This document shows, piece by piece, positions 55,299 to 64,000 of a stretch of DNA of 64,000 bases (position 1 is its first letter; each line of letters begins with the position of its first letter). A program made the position numbers and the translations under genes. This DNA comes from Haliscomenobacter sp. (lineage in GTDB: Bacteria > Bacteroidota > Bacteroidia > Chitinophagales > Saprospiraceae): the NCBI GenBank assembly GCA_016713275.1, contig JADJPL010000017.1, positions 54,667-118,666 of the forward strand, given 5' to 3'. The notes below the pieces were generated by a model, which was not told the DNA's origin, made no database searches, and was given only the letters and a program-made list of their open reading frames with translations.

Positions 55299-55460
55299 CT
55301 CGGATTTTCAATCCGAGATTGTTCCCCGGATTTTCAATCCGGAACCTTGTAGCTCGGATTTTGAATCCGGAATCTTGTAGCTCGGATTTTGAATCCGAGA
55401 TTGTTCCCCGGATTTTCAATCCGGAACCTTGTAACTCGGATTTTGAATCCGAGATTGTTC
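55295..55460. repeat. Array of CTCGGATT/AATCCGAG hairpins
   Basis: Directly at the glmM stop codon stand seven hairpin units of the type GTAGCTCGGATTTTCAATCC(GAG), alternating with CCCCGGATTTTCAATCCGG units, in a ~49-bp higher-order period with spacers ATTGTT and AACCTT. Loops are TTC or TTG. The same hairpin occurs singly at 33182, 36694 and 36832. Confidence 0.9.
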
Positions 55461-55606
55461 GGGGCTGTCCTCAAAGGCTGGCCTTGCCCCGGGCCGCCAA
55501 AAAGTCTTTTCTTTTTTCAATTCTTTAAAAAATTGAAAAGCAATTTTTTAAAGAATTGAAAAAAAGATCATGCTGATAGCAAAGACCGGTCTTTTAAGAC
55601 AGCCCC
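55461..55606. mobile_element. MITE-like element with a 24-bp perfect palindrome
   Basis: The element is bounded by GGGGCTGTC (55461-55469) and GACAGCCCC (55598-55606), a 9-bp terminal inverted repeat of the kind seen at IS1182-like ends. Inside lies an AT-rich 24-bp perfect inverted repeat (55512-55535 and 55541-55564, loop AAAAG). It encodes no transposase. The left part is related to the sequence at 60505-60568 (shared CTGTC..TCAAA..GGC..GCCAAAAA). It separates the hairpin array from the aminotransferase-fold gene. Confidence 0.65.
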
Positions 55607-55642
55607 AATGCGTTCATCTCCTTATCCAAAAACCAACGTTCT

Positions 55643-57158
55643 ATGTCTTCCATCCTCCTTCCGCCGAAAACCAAGACCACGCTGGAATCCTTCTTTGCCC
55701 AATTTCGCCGCAACGTGGTTGGCATCGATCAGACTTTTCCTTCGCCGTACGGAGAAAAAGATCCTGTACGCCGACTGGACGGCGAGCGGCCGGTTGTATG
55801 AACCCATAGAGACCCTGCTTTCCAGGGAAATCGGTCCGTTTGTCGGCAATACCCATACGGAAACCACCGTTACCGGAAGCTCCATGACGATGGCCTATCA
55901 CCGGGCCAAAGACCTCATCAAAGCCCACGTAGGCGCGCGCAAAGAGGATGTGCTGATCGCATCCAACTCCGGTATGACCGGGGTGGTCAATAAGTTTCAG
56001 CGGATATTGGGTTTGAAGGTACACGAACGCCACCGGGACTTTGTCCGGTTGCAGGACAACGAGCGGCCCGTCATTTTCGTCACCCATATGGAGCATCATT
56101 CCAACCAAACAAGCTGGCTGGAGACCATCGCCGATTTGGAGGTCATTGCTCCAAATGCTCAAGGGCTGGTGGATCTGATGGATTTGGAACGCTTGCTGGA
56201 CAAGCACAAGAACCGGGAGTATAAAATTGCTGCGATCACCTCCTGTTCGAACGTGACGGGCATCCAAACCCCGTATCACGAAGTAGCGGAGATCATGCAC
56301 CGCCATGGAGGGCTTTGTTTTGTGGACTTTGCCTGTTCGGCGCCGTATATCCCCATTTCCATGCGCCCGGAAAAGGAAGGGCAGCATCTGGATGCCATCT
56401 ATTTTTCTCCCCATAAATTTTTGGGCGGGCCCGGCGCTACGGGAATTCTGATCTTTGACCCCAAGCTGTACAAGAACCAGATCCCGGATAATCCCGGCGG
56501 CGGAACCGTCGACTGGACCAACCCCTGGGGAGGCCATAAATACATCGACGAAATTGAGGCAAGGGAAGATGGCGGTACGCCGGCGTTTCTTCAAACCATA
56601 AAAGTAGCCCTGGCCATCCAACTCAAAGAACAAATGGGCGTGAGCCGGATCCATGCCCGGGAAGAGGAAATGCTGCAACAGATCTGGGAGCGTCTGGACC
56701 GAATCCCCAACCTCCGTGTTTTGGCAGGAGAACACCGGACACGCCTGGGGGTAATCTCTTTCTACATCGACGGGCTTCACTACAACCTGGGGGTCAGGCT
56801 GCTCAACGACCGGTTTGGAATCCAAATGCGGGGCGGATGCTCCTGCGCTGGTACCTATGGGCATTACCTGCTTCATGTATCGCAGGAACAATCTGAAGCG
56901 ATAACCGATAAAATTACCCATGGCGACTTGTCCGAAAAGCCGGGCTGGATCCGGATGTCTATTCACCCCATCATGACCGATGAGGAGATCGGCGCCATCC
57001 TGGATGCGCTTGACGCATTGGCCAGGAATCATAAAGAATGGGCCAACGACTATGTCTACAACCCCCACACCAATGAATTTCACCATCAGAGCGCTTTGGG
57101 TTTCGAAGAGTCTATTGTGCGTCAATGGTTTAATGGACAACTAGATGCAAACGCATGA
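55643..57158 (+). CDS. Class V aminotransferase-fold PLP protein, frameshifted near the start
   Basis: The main frame ('KKILYADWTASGRLYEPIE', 'HMEHHSNQTSW', 'CFVDFACSAPYIPIS', PLP lysine in 'FSPHKFLGGPGATG', 'MRGGCSCAGTYGHYLLH') is a cysteine-desulfurase-like PLP protein. Its true start lies in another frame: ATG 55643 gives 'MSSILLPPKTKTTLESFFAQ' and reaches 'PSPYGE', where a run of five A (55755-55759) breaks the frame; four would restore 'YGEKILYADWTASG'. Total ~505 residues. It overlaps the next gene, a cysteine desulfurase, by 4 nt. The reaction is not known; desulfurase or lyase chemistry is likely from the fold and neighbour. Confidence 0.85.
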
Positions 57159-58285
57159 GTCGCATTTATTTCGATAACGCGGCAACGACTCCTCTGGATC
57201 CGGAGGTGATGGAGATCATGGTCCGGGCCTACCAGGAACTTCACGGGAATCCCTCCTCCATTCACGAAGAGGGGAGGAGAGCCCGGGCGGCGATCGAACA
57301 GGCGCGCAAAGAAATCGCGGTTTCGCTGAATTCCTCCATCGGGGAGATTTTTTTTACTTCCGGTGGTACCGAAGCCAATAACATGGCATTGAAATGCGCT
57401 GTCCGGGATTTGGGCGTTCAGCGGATCATCAGTGCGCGAACGGAACACCACTGCGTATTGCATTCTCTGGATGCGCTCCGGCGGGATCAGGGCACGGAAA
57501 CGGTTTTTGTCCGGCAAACCCAGGACGGGCGCCTGGAACTGGAGCACCTGGAATCGTTGCTGGCTTCCGGCGGCCCCAAGACCCTGGTATCGCTGATGCA
57601 TGCCAATAACGAAGTGGGGACGTTGGCCAACCTGCAGGAAATCGGAACGCTTTGCCGGCGTTTTGGCGCGTATTTTCACACGGATACGGTTCAGACCCTC
57701 GGGTACTACCCGATCAATCTAAAGGAACTGCCCATCGACTTCCTCGCGGGGTCAGCCCATAAGTTCCACGGACCCAAGGGGGTTGGATTCATTTACATCA
57801 ACCAGCAAAACGCCCTAAGGCCTTTCCTGGATGGGGGCTCTCAGGAGCGGAATATGCGCGGGGGTACCGAAAACATTGCGGGCATCCTGGGGATGGCGGC
57901 GGCCTTGTTGAAAGCTTACGGGGAAATAGACAGCAGAAGGGCCAAAATCAGGGAGGTCCGGGATTATCTTGCGCAGCGGCTGGAGGAGGCTATCCCGGAC
58001 ATCGAATGGAATGGCGACCCCTTTGGCCAGGGCCACTATAAACTGCTGAGCGTGGGGTTTCCTCCAGGGCCCAAAACGGAACTACTGCTCCTCAACCTGG
58101 ATATTGCGGGCATTGCGGTTTCTGGAGGAAGCGCCTGCAGCTCCGGCGCCGATGCCGGCTCGCACGTCATGGATGCGCTAAAAAAAGACTCGCCCAGGAA
58201 AACGATCCGTTTTTCTTTTTCCCACCACAATACCCTGCAGGAAGTGGATTACCTTATGGAGCAATTGAAAAAGATTGGGATTTAG
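57155..58285 (+). CDS. Cysteine desulfurase (IscS/NifS family)
   Basis: This enzyme removes sulfur from cysteine for Fe-S clusters and thio-modification. The 376-residue product starts 'MSRIYFDNAATTPLDPEV', with 'SSIGEIFFTSGGTEANNMALK', 'SLMHANNEVGTLANLQEI', PLP lysine in 'LAGSAHKFHGPKGVGFIY' and catalytic Cys in 'GGSACSSGA'. It overlaps the upstream aminotransferase-fold gene by 4 nt. No iscU, sufB or related gene is adjacent, so its exact pathway is not shown. Confidence 0.93.
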   Translation: MSRIYFDNAATTPLDPEVMEIMVRAYQELHGNPSSIHEEGRRARAAIEQARKEIAVSLNSSIGEIFFTSGGTEANNMALKCAVRDLGVQRIISARTEHHCVLHSLDALRRDQGTETVFVRQTQDGRLELEHLESLLASGGPKTLVSLMHANNEVGTLANLQEIGTLCRRFGAYFHTDTVQTLGYYPINLKELPIDFLAGSAHKFHGPKGVGFIYINQQNALRPFLDGGSQERNMRGGTENIAGILGMAAALLKAYGEIDSRRAKIREVRDYLAQRLEEAIPDIEWNGDPFGQGHYKLLSVGFPPGPKTELLLLNLDIAGIAVSGGSACSSGADAGSHVMDALKKDSPRKTIRFSFSHHNTLQEVDYLMEQLKKIGI

Positions 58286-58291
58286 GCCTAA

Positions 58292-60338
58292 TCAATCCCG
58301 AATGCCTTCCAGATCCAGCAGGAAACTATATTCCAGCGCCGTTTCCCGGTAGCGTTCAAAGCGTCCGCTTGCGCCGCTATGCCCTGTATCCAGGTTTGTG
58401 AACAGAAGCAATGGCTCGTCGTTGGTTTTATAGGCCCGGAGCTTGGCAACCCATTTGGCCGGCTCCCAATACTGCACCTGGGAATCGTGGAGCCCCGTGA
58501 TGATCAGCATAGCGGGGTAGGCTTTTTTCTCCACGTTGTCGTAGGGCGAATAAGAGTACATGTAGTCGTAATACTCCTTGCTCCGAGGATCGCCCCATTC
58601 GTCGTACTCGAATGTGGTCAGGGGGATGCTTTGATCCAGCATGGTCGTAACGACATCCACAAAAGGAACTACTGCGACCACGCCTTTCCAGATTTCCGGG
58701 CGCATATTGACCACCGCGCCGATCAGCAATCCTCCGGCGCTGCCTCCCATAGCGTAGAGGTGATTCCTGGAGGTGTAATGGTGGTGCAGAAGGTATTCGG
58801 CGCAGTCGATAAAATCGTAAAAGGTATTTTTCTTGTGCAGGAGCTTTCCTTGTTCGTACCAGGCCCTGCCCAGATCTTCCCCGCCCCGGACGTGGGCGAT
58901 GGCGAAGGCAAAACCCCGGTCCAGAAGGCTTATCCGGGCTGCGCTAAAATAGGGCTCCATGCTGAATCCATAAGATCCGTACCCATACAGCAACACGGGC
59001 TGGGTACCATCTTTGCGAAACCCCGTGCGGTAAACAACGGACAACGGGATCTTGGCGCCGTCCCTGGCGACCGCATGAAGCCGTTCGGCATGGTAATTCG
59101 CTTTGTCAAATCCGCCGAGGACTTCTTCCTGTTTGAGCAGGGTCAGTTCCCGGGTGCGCATGTTGTAATCAAAGGTCGTGACCGGCGTCGTGAGCGACTG
59201 ATAGCCCAGGCGCAGCAACTCCCGGTCAAATTCCATATTGATCGAGGTATAGGCCATGTAGACTTCTTCGGGGAAGGAGATGTAATGGTCTTCGCCGGAA
59301 AAGGAAATGATCCGGATTTGGGTAATGCCCTGGTTTCGCTCAGAGAGGGCAAGGAATCCTTTGAATACTTCCAGATCCTCCAGCAAGGTGTCTTCTCTGT
59401 GAGGAACGACTTCCTGCCAGAAGGATTTGTTCGTGCTGTTCTCCGGGCAAACCATTAACCGGAAATTTCTCGCCTGGAGGTTGGTCCGGATATAAAACCG
59501 GTCGTCGAAATGTTCGATACTATACTCCAGCCCTCGTTCCCTTGGGTGAAACACCTCGAAGGCGCCGGTTGGGTTGTCCGCCTCCAGAATGCGGTATTCC
59601 TGAGAGATGGTCTGGGAAGAAAGAATAATCAGGTATTTGCGCGACTTGGAATGGTATACGAACGTGTCGTAGGTTTCTTCTTCTTCCCGGTATACTTCCT
59701 GGTCGGTCTCTATTGGGCTGCCCAATTGGTGCCGCATGATCTTATACCCCCGGAGCGTTTGGGGGGTCCTTGGCGGTATAAAAAACGTGGGAATTGTCGT
59801 TTGCCCAGGCGGCCAGGCCGGTGGTGTTGGGGATTTGTTCGGGCAGGAATTCGCCGGTGGCCAAATCCTTAAACCGCAAGGTGTAGATCCGCCGGCTCAG
59901 GGTGTCTTCGCCAAAAGCGAGGAATCGGTTGTTTGGGCTGACCGCCTTGTCCCCAACGCTGAAATAGGCATGACCAGAGGCTAATTCATTGACATTCAGC
60001 AAGACCTCTTCTTCGGCGTCCAGACTGCCTTTCTTCCGGGAGTAAATCGGGTATTCCTTTCCGGATTCAAACCGGGTCAAATAATAGTATCCATTCTCCA
60101 GATAGGGTACGGATTGGTCTTCCTGCTTGATTCTGCCGGTGATTTCCTGGAAAATTTTTTCCTGAAGCGGCTTGGTGTGCGCCAGCTGGCTTTCCAGATA
60201 GGCATTTTCTTCCTGGAGGTACTCCAGGACAGCGGGGTTTTCCCGCTGGTTGAGCCAAAAGTAGGGATCGATCCGGGTTTCGCCGTGGATGGATAGGGAA
60301 TGTGGAATGGAATTCGCTTGCGGGGGTGTACTTTTCAT
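58292..60338 (-). CDS. S9 family oligopeptidase (protease II / oligopeptidase B-like), frameshifted
   Basis: This prolyl-oligopeptidase-family enzyme hydrolyses short peptides. ATG 60338 gives 'MKSTPPQANSIPHSLSIHGE'. The N-terminal propeller part includes 'DPYFWLNQRENPAVLEYLQ'; the catalytic part has Ser in 'YAMGGSAGGLLIGAVVNM', Asp in 'TGLHDSQVQYWEP' and His in 'LDTGHSGASGRFE'. The frame breaks at a run of six G (59761-59766, plus strand); five would join 'YTAKDPQTLRGYKIMRHQLG'. Repaired length ~682 residues. No signal peptide is visible. The basic-residue-specific oligopeptidase B type fits best by the 'GGSAGG' context and length. Confidence 0.87.
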
Positions 60339-60462
60339 TGTATTAGACTGATCATCAAAAAAATGCGGACTGCAAATATATAACTGGCCTGACAACTTTG
60401 TCATAGCAGAGCGAAAAATTACCAGGCTTTTGGATAGCTAGATACAAAAGAAGAGAAAAGGA

Positions 60463-60615
60463 CGGTCTCAAAAGACCAACCTTTGCCACCGGGAAGAGAT
60501 TTTAGGGTCTGTCTCAAAAGACCGTTTTCGTCCCTTGGCGGCCAAAAACGGTCTTTTGAGACTGGCCCTATTCTTTGGTTAGCCTGGGTCAAAAACCGTC
60601 TTTTGAGACAGGCCC
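60463..60615. mobile_element. MITE-like cluster with GTCTCAAAAGACCG inverted repeats
   Basis: A perfect 18-bp inverted repeat, GTCTCAAAAGACCGTTTT (60511-60528) and its complement (60545-60562), encloses a 16-nt loop and extends outward to GGGtC/GgCCC. Two more half-copies flank it: GGTCTCAAAAGACC (60464 area) and CGGTCTTTTGAGACAGGCCCC (60597-60615). The sequence resembles IS1182-type ends and the element at 55461-55606. No coding content. The rest of the gap up to 60640 holds nothing else recognisable. Confidence 0.65.
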
Positions 60616-60640
60616 CGGTGAAAAAAAAACAGGCGAACGG

Positions 60641-61852
60641 TTATTTCAGCAGGGCAACCGCTTCTCCGATATTTCGTATAGCTGTTACCAATTCCTCTTC
60701 GGAAGCGGCAAAAGACAACCGTATACACTGATCAGCTCCGAAAGCAGCGCCGGAAACCAGCGCCACCTGCGCTTTATGGATGATAAACTCACTGAAATCA
60801 TCCGCATTGTTTATGGTAAACGTTCCGTCGCTTTTTCCGAAAAAGTTGCTGATGTCGGGAAAACTGTAAAAAGCGCCCAGGGGTTTGTTTACCTTGAATC
60901 CCGGGATTTGGCTGAGCAAATCCGTTACCAGATCCCGGCGTTTCAAGAAAGCTTCCCGCATTTGGTAGGTAGGCCCGAGATCGGAAGTAAGCGCGGTTAC
61001 GGCCGCTTTCTGGCCAAACGAATTGGCGCCGGAAGTGAACTGACCCTGGATTTTCGAGCAGGCGGCCGCCAGCCAGTCGGGCGCGCCAATGTATCCCAGG
61101 CGCCACCCCGTCATGGCGAACCCTTTGGAAAACCCGTTGACGACGACCGTCCGGTCCTTAACCTGGTCAAAAGTGCCGATGGATACGTGTTCGCCGGCGA
61201 ACGTGATGTATTCGTAAATTTCATCGGAGATGACCGTGATTTCGGGATAGGGCGCCACCACGTTGGCAATTTCTTCGAGCTCTTCCTTGGAATAGACCGA
61301 ACCGGTCGGATTGCAGGGGGAGGAAAAGAGCAGCGCTTTGGTGCGGGGCGAAATCGCCTCGGCAATTTGCGCGGCGGTCGCTTTATAGTCCTGTTCTATA
61401 CCGGCGAAGACGACCACAGGCTTACCTCCGGCGATTTTGACCATCTCGATATAGCTTACCCAATAGGGCGCCAGCACGATGACTTCGTCCCCTTCATTGA
61501 GTAAGGAGAAGAACACGTTGGCCAGGGATTGCTTGGCGCCGTTGGAAACCACGATCTGACTGGGTTTGAAATCCAGGCCGTTATCGCGTTTGAGTTTGTG
61601 CGAAATCGCCTCGCGCAGTTCCGGGATGCCCGGAACGGGCGTATACTTGGTGAATCCCTCGTCCAACGCTTTTTTGGCAGCTTCTTTGATATGAACGGGG
61701 GTGTCAAAATCGGGCTCTCCGATACTCAGGTTGATCACTTCTTTGCCCTGGGATTTCAGTTCCCGGGCCAAGGCTGCCATCCGCAACGTTTCGGATTCAG
61801 CCATGCGCATCACTTTATCCGACAGCGGATGGACTTTCTCTAAAATGGACAT
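60641..61852 (-). CDS. Class I PLP-dependent aminotransferase (aspartate aminotransferase-like)
   Basis: The 403-residue product is an AAT-I family enzyme: 'INLSIGEPDFDTPVHIKEAA', 'GIPELREAISHKLKRDNG', 'IVVSNGAKQSLANVF', 'SSPCNPTGSVYSKEEL', 'VISDEIYEYI', PLP lysine in 'VVVNGFSKGFAMTGWRLGYIG' and 'RLSFAASEEEL'. The best match by pattern is the thermostable-type aspartate/prephenate aminotransferase group. It is monocistronic and diverges from the carboxylase gene. Confidence 0.9.
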   Translation of the reverse strand: MSILEKVHPLSDKVMRMAESETLRMAALARELKSQGKEVINLSIGEPDFDTPVHIKEAAKKALDEGFTKYTPVPGIPELREAISHKLKRDNGLDFKPSQIVVSNGAKQSLANVFFSLLNEGDEVIVLAPYWVSYIEMVKIAGGKPVVVFAGIEQDYKATAAQIAEAISPRTKALLFSSPCNPTGSVYSKEELEEIANVVAPYPEITVISDEIYEYITFAGEHVSIGTFDQVKDRTVVVNGFSKGFAMTGWRLGYIGAPDWLAAACSKIQGQFTSGANSFGQKAAVTALTSDLGPTYQMREAFLKRRDLVTDLLSQIPGFKVNKPLGAFYSFPDISNFFGKSDGTFTINNADDFSEFIIHKAQVALVSGAAFGADQCIRLSFAASEEELVTAIRNIGEAVALLK

Positions 61853-62072
61853 GTTATATTTTGTTTGTGCTAAAATCGCTTAAAATTAGTTCCGTTACGG
61901 GTTAAGTTAAACATTTTTTTCCTTCTTTTTACAATCTCTCTCAAGTTTGATGGGCGCATTTTTCAGGTAATGCGCCAGATTGCGTAATTTAGAGGAGGCA
62001 AAATCGGAACATTTATCCTTTTATCGCCCCTTGCGCCAAATTGAATTATTTAACCATAACCCTTTTCCGGTA

Positions 62073-63614
62073 ATGAAAGATAAACTGGAACTTCTAAACA
62101 CAAAAGCAGCAGAGGCTAAATTGGGCGGAGGCGCCAAGCGAGTGGAAAGCCAGCATCAAAAAGGAAAGCTCACCGCACGCGAGCGCATCCACTTTCTCCT
62201 GGATCCCAATTCCTTTGAGGAGATTGGCATGTTCGTCCACCACCGGTGCAATGATTTTGGCATGGCCGATCAGCAATTCCCGGGAGACGGTGTGATCACC
62301 GGCTACGGAACGATTGGCGGAAGGCTGGGGTACGTCTTTGCCCAGGATTTTACGGTCTTCGGCGGGTCCCTGTCCGAAACGCACGCAGAAAAAATCTGCA
62401 AGATCATGGACCTGGCGATGCGCAACGGCGCGCCGGTGATCGGTCTGAACGACTCAGGCGGCGCCAGGATTCAGGAGGGCGTCAATTCCCTGGGGGGATA
62501 CGCCGATATTTTTTTCAGGAACGTAATGACTTCCGGGGTGGTTCCTCAGATTTCAGCGATTATGGGGCCATGCGCCGGTGGGGCGGTCTATTCGCCGGCC
62601 ATGACGGATTTTATTATCATGGTAGAGGATACCTCCTACATGTTTGTAACCGGGCCCAACGTCGTTAAAACCGTTACCAACGAGGAAGTCAGCTCCGAAG
62701 ATTTGGGCGGCGCTCAAACCCACATGGTCAAATCCGGGGTAACGCACCTGACGGCTGCCAACGACATCGACTGCCTGGAAAAGGTGCGCCGGTTGCTGAG
62801 TTATTTCCCGCAGAACTGCGAAGAGAAAACCCCATTGCTCCCTTATGAGCTGAAGGACGAGGTTCGGGAAGAGCTGCGCCATATCGTTCCGGAGAATCCA
62901 AACCACCCCTACGATATGCGCGACGTGATCCGGGGGATTGTCGATACCGATTCTTTCTTTGAGATCCATGAAAGCTTTGCGGACAATATCGTGGTCGGCT
63001 TTGCCCGGTTGGCCGGGAGAAGCATCGGTATTGTGGGCAACCAGCCCATGTGCCTGGCCGGCGTGCTGGATGTGAACAGCTCCAGAAAAGGCGCCCGGTT
63101 TGTGCGGTTCTGCGATAGCTTTAATATCCCGTTGATGGTTTTGGTGGACGTTCCGGGCTTCCTTCCGGGTACCGACCAGGAGTGGAACGGCATTATCGTC
63201 AATGGCTCCAAGCTGCTCTATGCGTTCTGCGAAGCGACGGTGCCCAGGGTGACGGTGATTACCCGCAAAGCGTACGGAGGCGCTTACGACGTGATGAATT
63301 CCAAACATATCGGCGCTGATATGAACTTTGCCTGGCCTTGCGCTGAAATCGCGGTGATGGGCGCCAAAGGCGCTTCGGAAATCATCTTCCGCAAAGAAAT
63401 TACCGAGGCCGATGACCCCGCCGAGATGCTGTCTATTAAAGAAAAAGAATACCAGGAGGCGTTTGCGCATCCTTATCGGGCAGCCCAGAGGGGATTCATC
63501 GACGAGGTGATCGATCCAAGGGACACCCGGCGCAAGCTGATCCGGGCTTTCGCTATGACCGAGAACAAAGTGGCGCACCTTCCCAGGAAAAAGCACGGCA
63601 ACATCCCGCTTTAA
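62073..63614 (+). CDS. Acyl-CoA carboxylase, carboxyltransferase (beta) subunit
   Basis: This subunit moves the carboxyl group from biotin to propionyl-CoA or a similar acyl-CoA. ATG 62073 gives 'MKDKLELLNTKAAEAKLGGG', the family start; the frame is open 31 codons upstream in an AT-rich leader without homology. Motifs: 'KLTARERIHFLLDPNSFEEIG', 'GLNDSGGARIQEGVNSLGGYADIF' region, 'MGPCAGGAVYSPAMTDF', 'FVTGPNVVKTVT', 'VDVPGFLPGTDQEWNGII' and 'YGGAYDVMNSKHIGAD'. Length 513 residues. Propionyl/methylmalonyl type is likeliest; the biotin carboxylase subunit is not in the window. Confidence 0.93.
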   Translation: MKDKLELLNTKAAEAKLGGGAKRVESQHQKGKLTARERIHFLLDPNSFEEIGMFVHHRCNDFGMADQQFPGDGVITGYGTIGGRLGYVFAQDFTVFGGSLSETHAEKICKIMDLAMRNGAPVIGLNDSGGARIQEGVNSLGGYADIFFRNVMTSGVVPQISAIMGPCAGGAVYSPAMTDFIIMVEDTSYMFVTGPNVVKTVTNEEVSSEDLGGAQTHMVKSGVTHLTAANDIDCLEKVRRLLSYFPQNCEEKTPLLPYELKDEVREELRHIVPENPNHPYDMRDVIRGIVDTDSFFEIHESFADNIVVGFARLAGRSIGIVGNQPMCLAGVLDVNSSRKGARFVRFCDSFNIPLMVLVDVPGFLPGTDQEWNGIIVNGSKLLYAFCEATVPRVTVITRKAYGGAYDVMNSKHIGADMNFAWPCAEIAVMGAKGASEIIFRKEITEADDPAEMLSIKEKEYQEAFAHPYRAAQRGFIDEVIDPRDTRRKLIRAFAMTENKVAHLPRKKHGNIPL

Positions 63615-63737
63615 TCCTGGCGAAATACTGCGCGGAACAAAAAATGCGATCTTGAGAAGGTGACTTTTCCAGAGGGGCTGCGTCTAGTATTTGAGTTTTG
63701 GGTTGAAATCTGATTTTCTGGTTAATAAAACAAGAAC

Positions 63738-64000
63738 ATGAATAGGAAAACCTTACTTTTTACTTTTTGCCTGGTATTCCTGGCTCTCGGTTGGGCTTCT
63801 GCTCAGGGACCCATGGAAGGGAAAAGGGTGATGAGCCTTGGAACCAACAACAGCTTCGCCGTTTTGGTAGATAGTTTGAGCGCAAAGGAAGTGGAAAAAC
63901 TATGGATAGATTTCCTGAAGTCGAACAATATCCGCAAACCGGAGAAGGACCGCAAACAGGGGAGATCTTTTGGCGATAACGCCTCGTTGCTCAGCCTGAG
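63738..64000 (+). CDS. Secreted hypothetical protein, 3'-truncated by the window end
   Basis: ATG 63738 opens a frame that runs off the end of the window (88 codons seen). It begins with a signal peptide ('MNRKTLLFTFCLVFLALGWASAQ', cleavage after ASA). The mature part ('VMSLGTNNSFAVLVDSLSAKEVEKLWIDFLK') alternates charged and hydrophobic residues and is followed by 'KPEKDRKQGRSFGDNASLL'. I do not recognise the family. The preceding 120 bp is AT-rich and likely contains the promoter. Confidence 0.75.
   Translation, partial: MNRKTLLFTFCLVFLALGWASAQGPMEGKRVMSLGTNNSFAVLVDSLSAKEVEKLWIDFLKSNNIRKPEKDRKQGRSFGDNASLLSL

Noticed and set aside
55295..55460. Possible CRISPR array
   Set aside because: Spacers between the palindromic units are 6-7 nt and nearly identical; no cas genes nearby.
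55641..57140. 499-codon minus-strand frame opposite the class V fold gene
   Set aside because: Antisense to a conserved PLP protein; no motif or start context.
62553..63596. 347-codon minus-strand frame opposite the carboxylase gene
   Set aside because: Antisense to a highly conserved carboxyltransferase.

Overview
The window looks like a contig from a Bacteroidota genome, most probably the Saprospiria (Lewinella/Haliscomenobacter-like). This rests on several secreted proteins with type IX secretion (T9SS) C-terminal sorting domains, a DUF1501/DUF1800 pair, an S46 dipeptidyl-peptidase, a SusC-like TonB receptor, a DUF4159 protein, TAnnTTTG-type promoter boxes, and neighbourhoods such as surE-(membrane protein)-lpxB. 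The sequence is moderately GC-rich, so long antisense reading frames are common; I treated these as shadows.

Layout. 1-6.4 kb: a 5'-truncated Omp28-like T9SS cargo, a lone HsdR_N nuclease, threonine catabolism (tdh-kbl), a GH1 beta-glucosidase and anmK. 6.4-9.7 kb (minus): the DUF1501/DUF1800 pair. 9.9-16.7 kb: an alpha-glucan cluster (degenerate HAD protein, GH65, lipoprotein, GH13 lipoprotein, GPH-type sugar transporter). 16.8-25.4 kb: mltG-panB, divergent dnaK, an S46 peptidase, two tRNA-Leu genes, hscB and rseP. 25.6-33 kb: rsmE, DUF4159, PspC, lpxB, surE, hemH, holA. 33-37.9 kb: a repeat-rich accessory island holding an orphan ribbon-helix-helix protein and a caspase-FGE fusion gene whose 3' end has the architecture of a diversity-generating-retroelement variable region. 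37.9-44.9 kb: a complete trpEGDCFBA operon preceded by a promoter box, a Trp-rich leader peptide (three consecutive Trp codons) and a terminator/antiterminator pair, i.e. a tryptophan attenuator. 45.2-53.8 kb: rluD, a truncated LuxC-type acyl-CoA reductase that runs into a convergent T9SS hydrolase, a TonB receptor, a ZIP transporter, a PAP2 phosphatase and a methyltransferase. 53.9-64 kb: glmM, a palindrome array with a MITE-like element, a class-V aminotransferase-fold protein plus cysteine desulfurase, an S9 oligopeptidase, a class-I aminotransferase, an acyl-CoA carboxylase beta subunit and a 3'-truncated secreted protein.

Two features cut across the window. First, nine otherwise well-conserved genes carry single-base frameshifts (six apparent deletions, three insertions, several in homopolymer runs). 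This looks more like residual sequencing/assembly error than real decay. Second, intergenic DNA is loaded with short hairpin units with different stems but small loops, 7-9 bp satellites, and a dispersed element with TTGTCTGAA ends. The most interesting candidates are the caspase-FGE gene with its DGR-like tail, the trp attenuator, the hairpin family, and the catalytically stripped HAD protein beside GH65.
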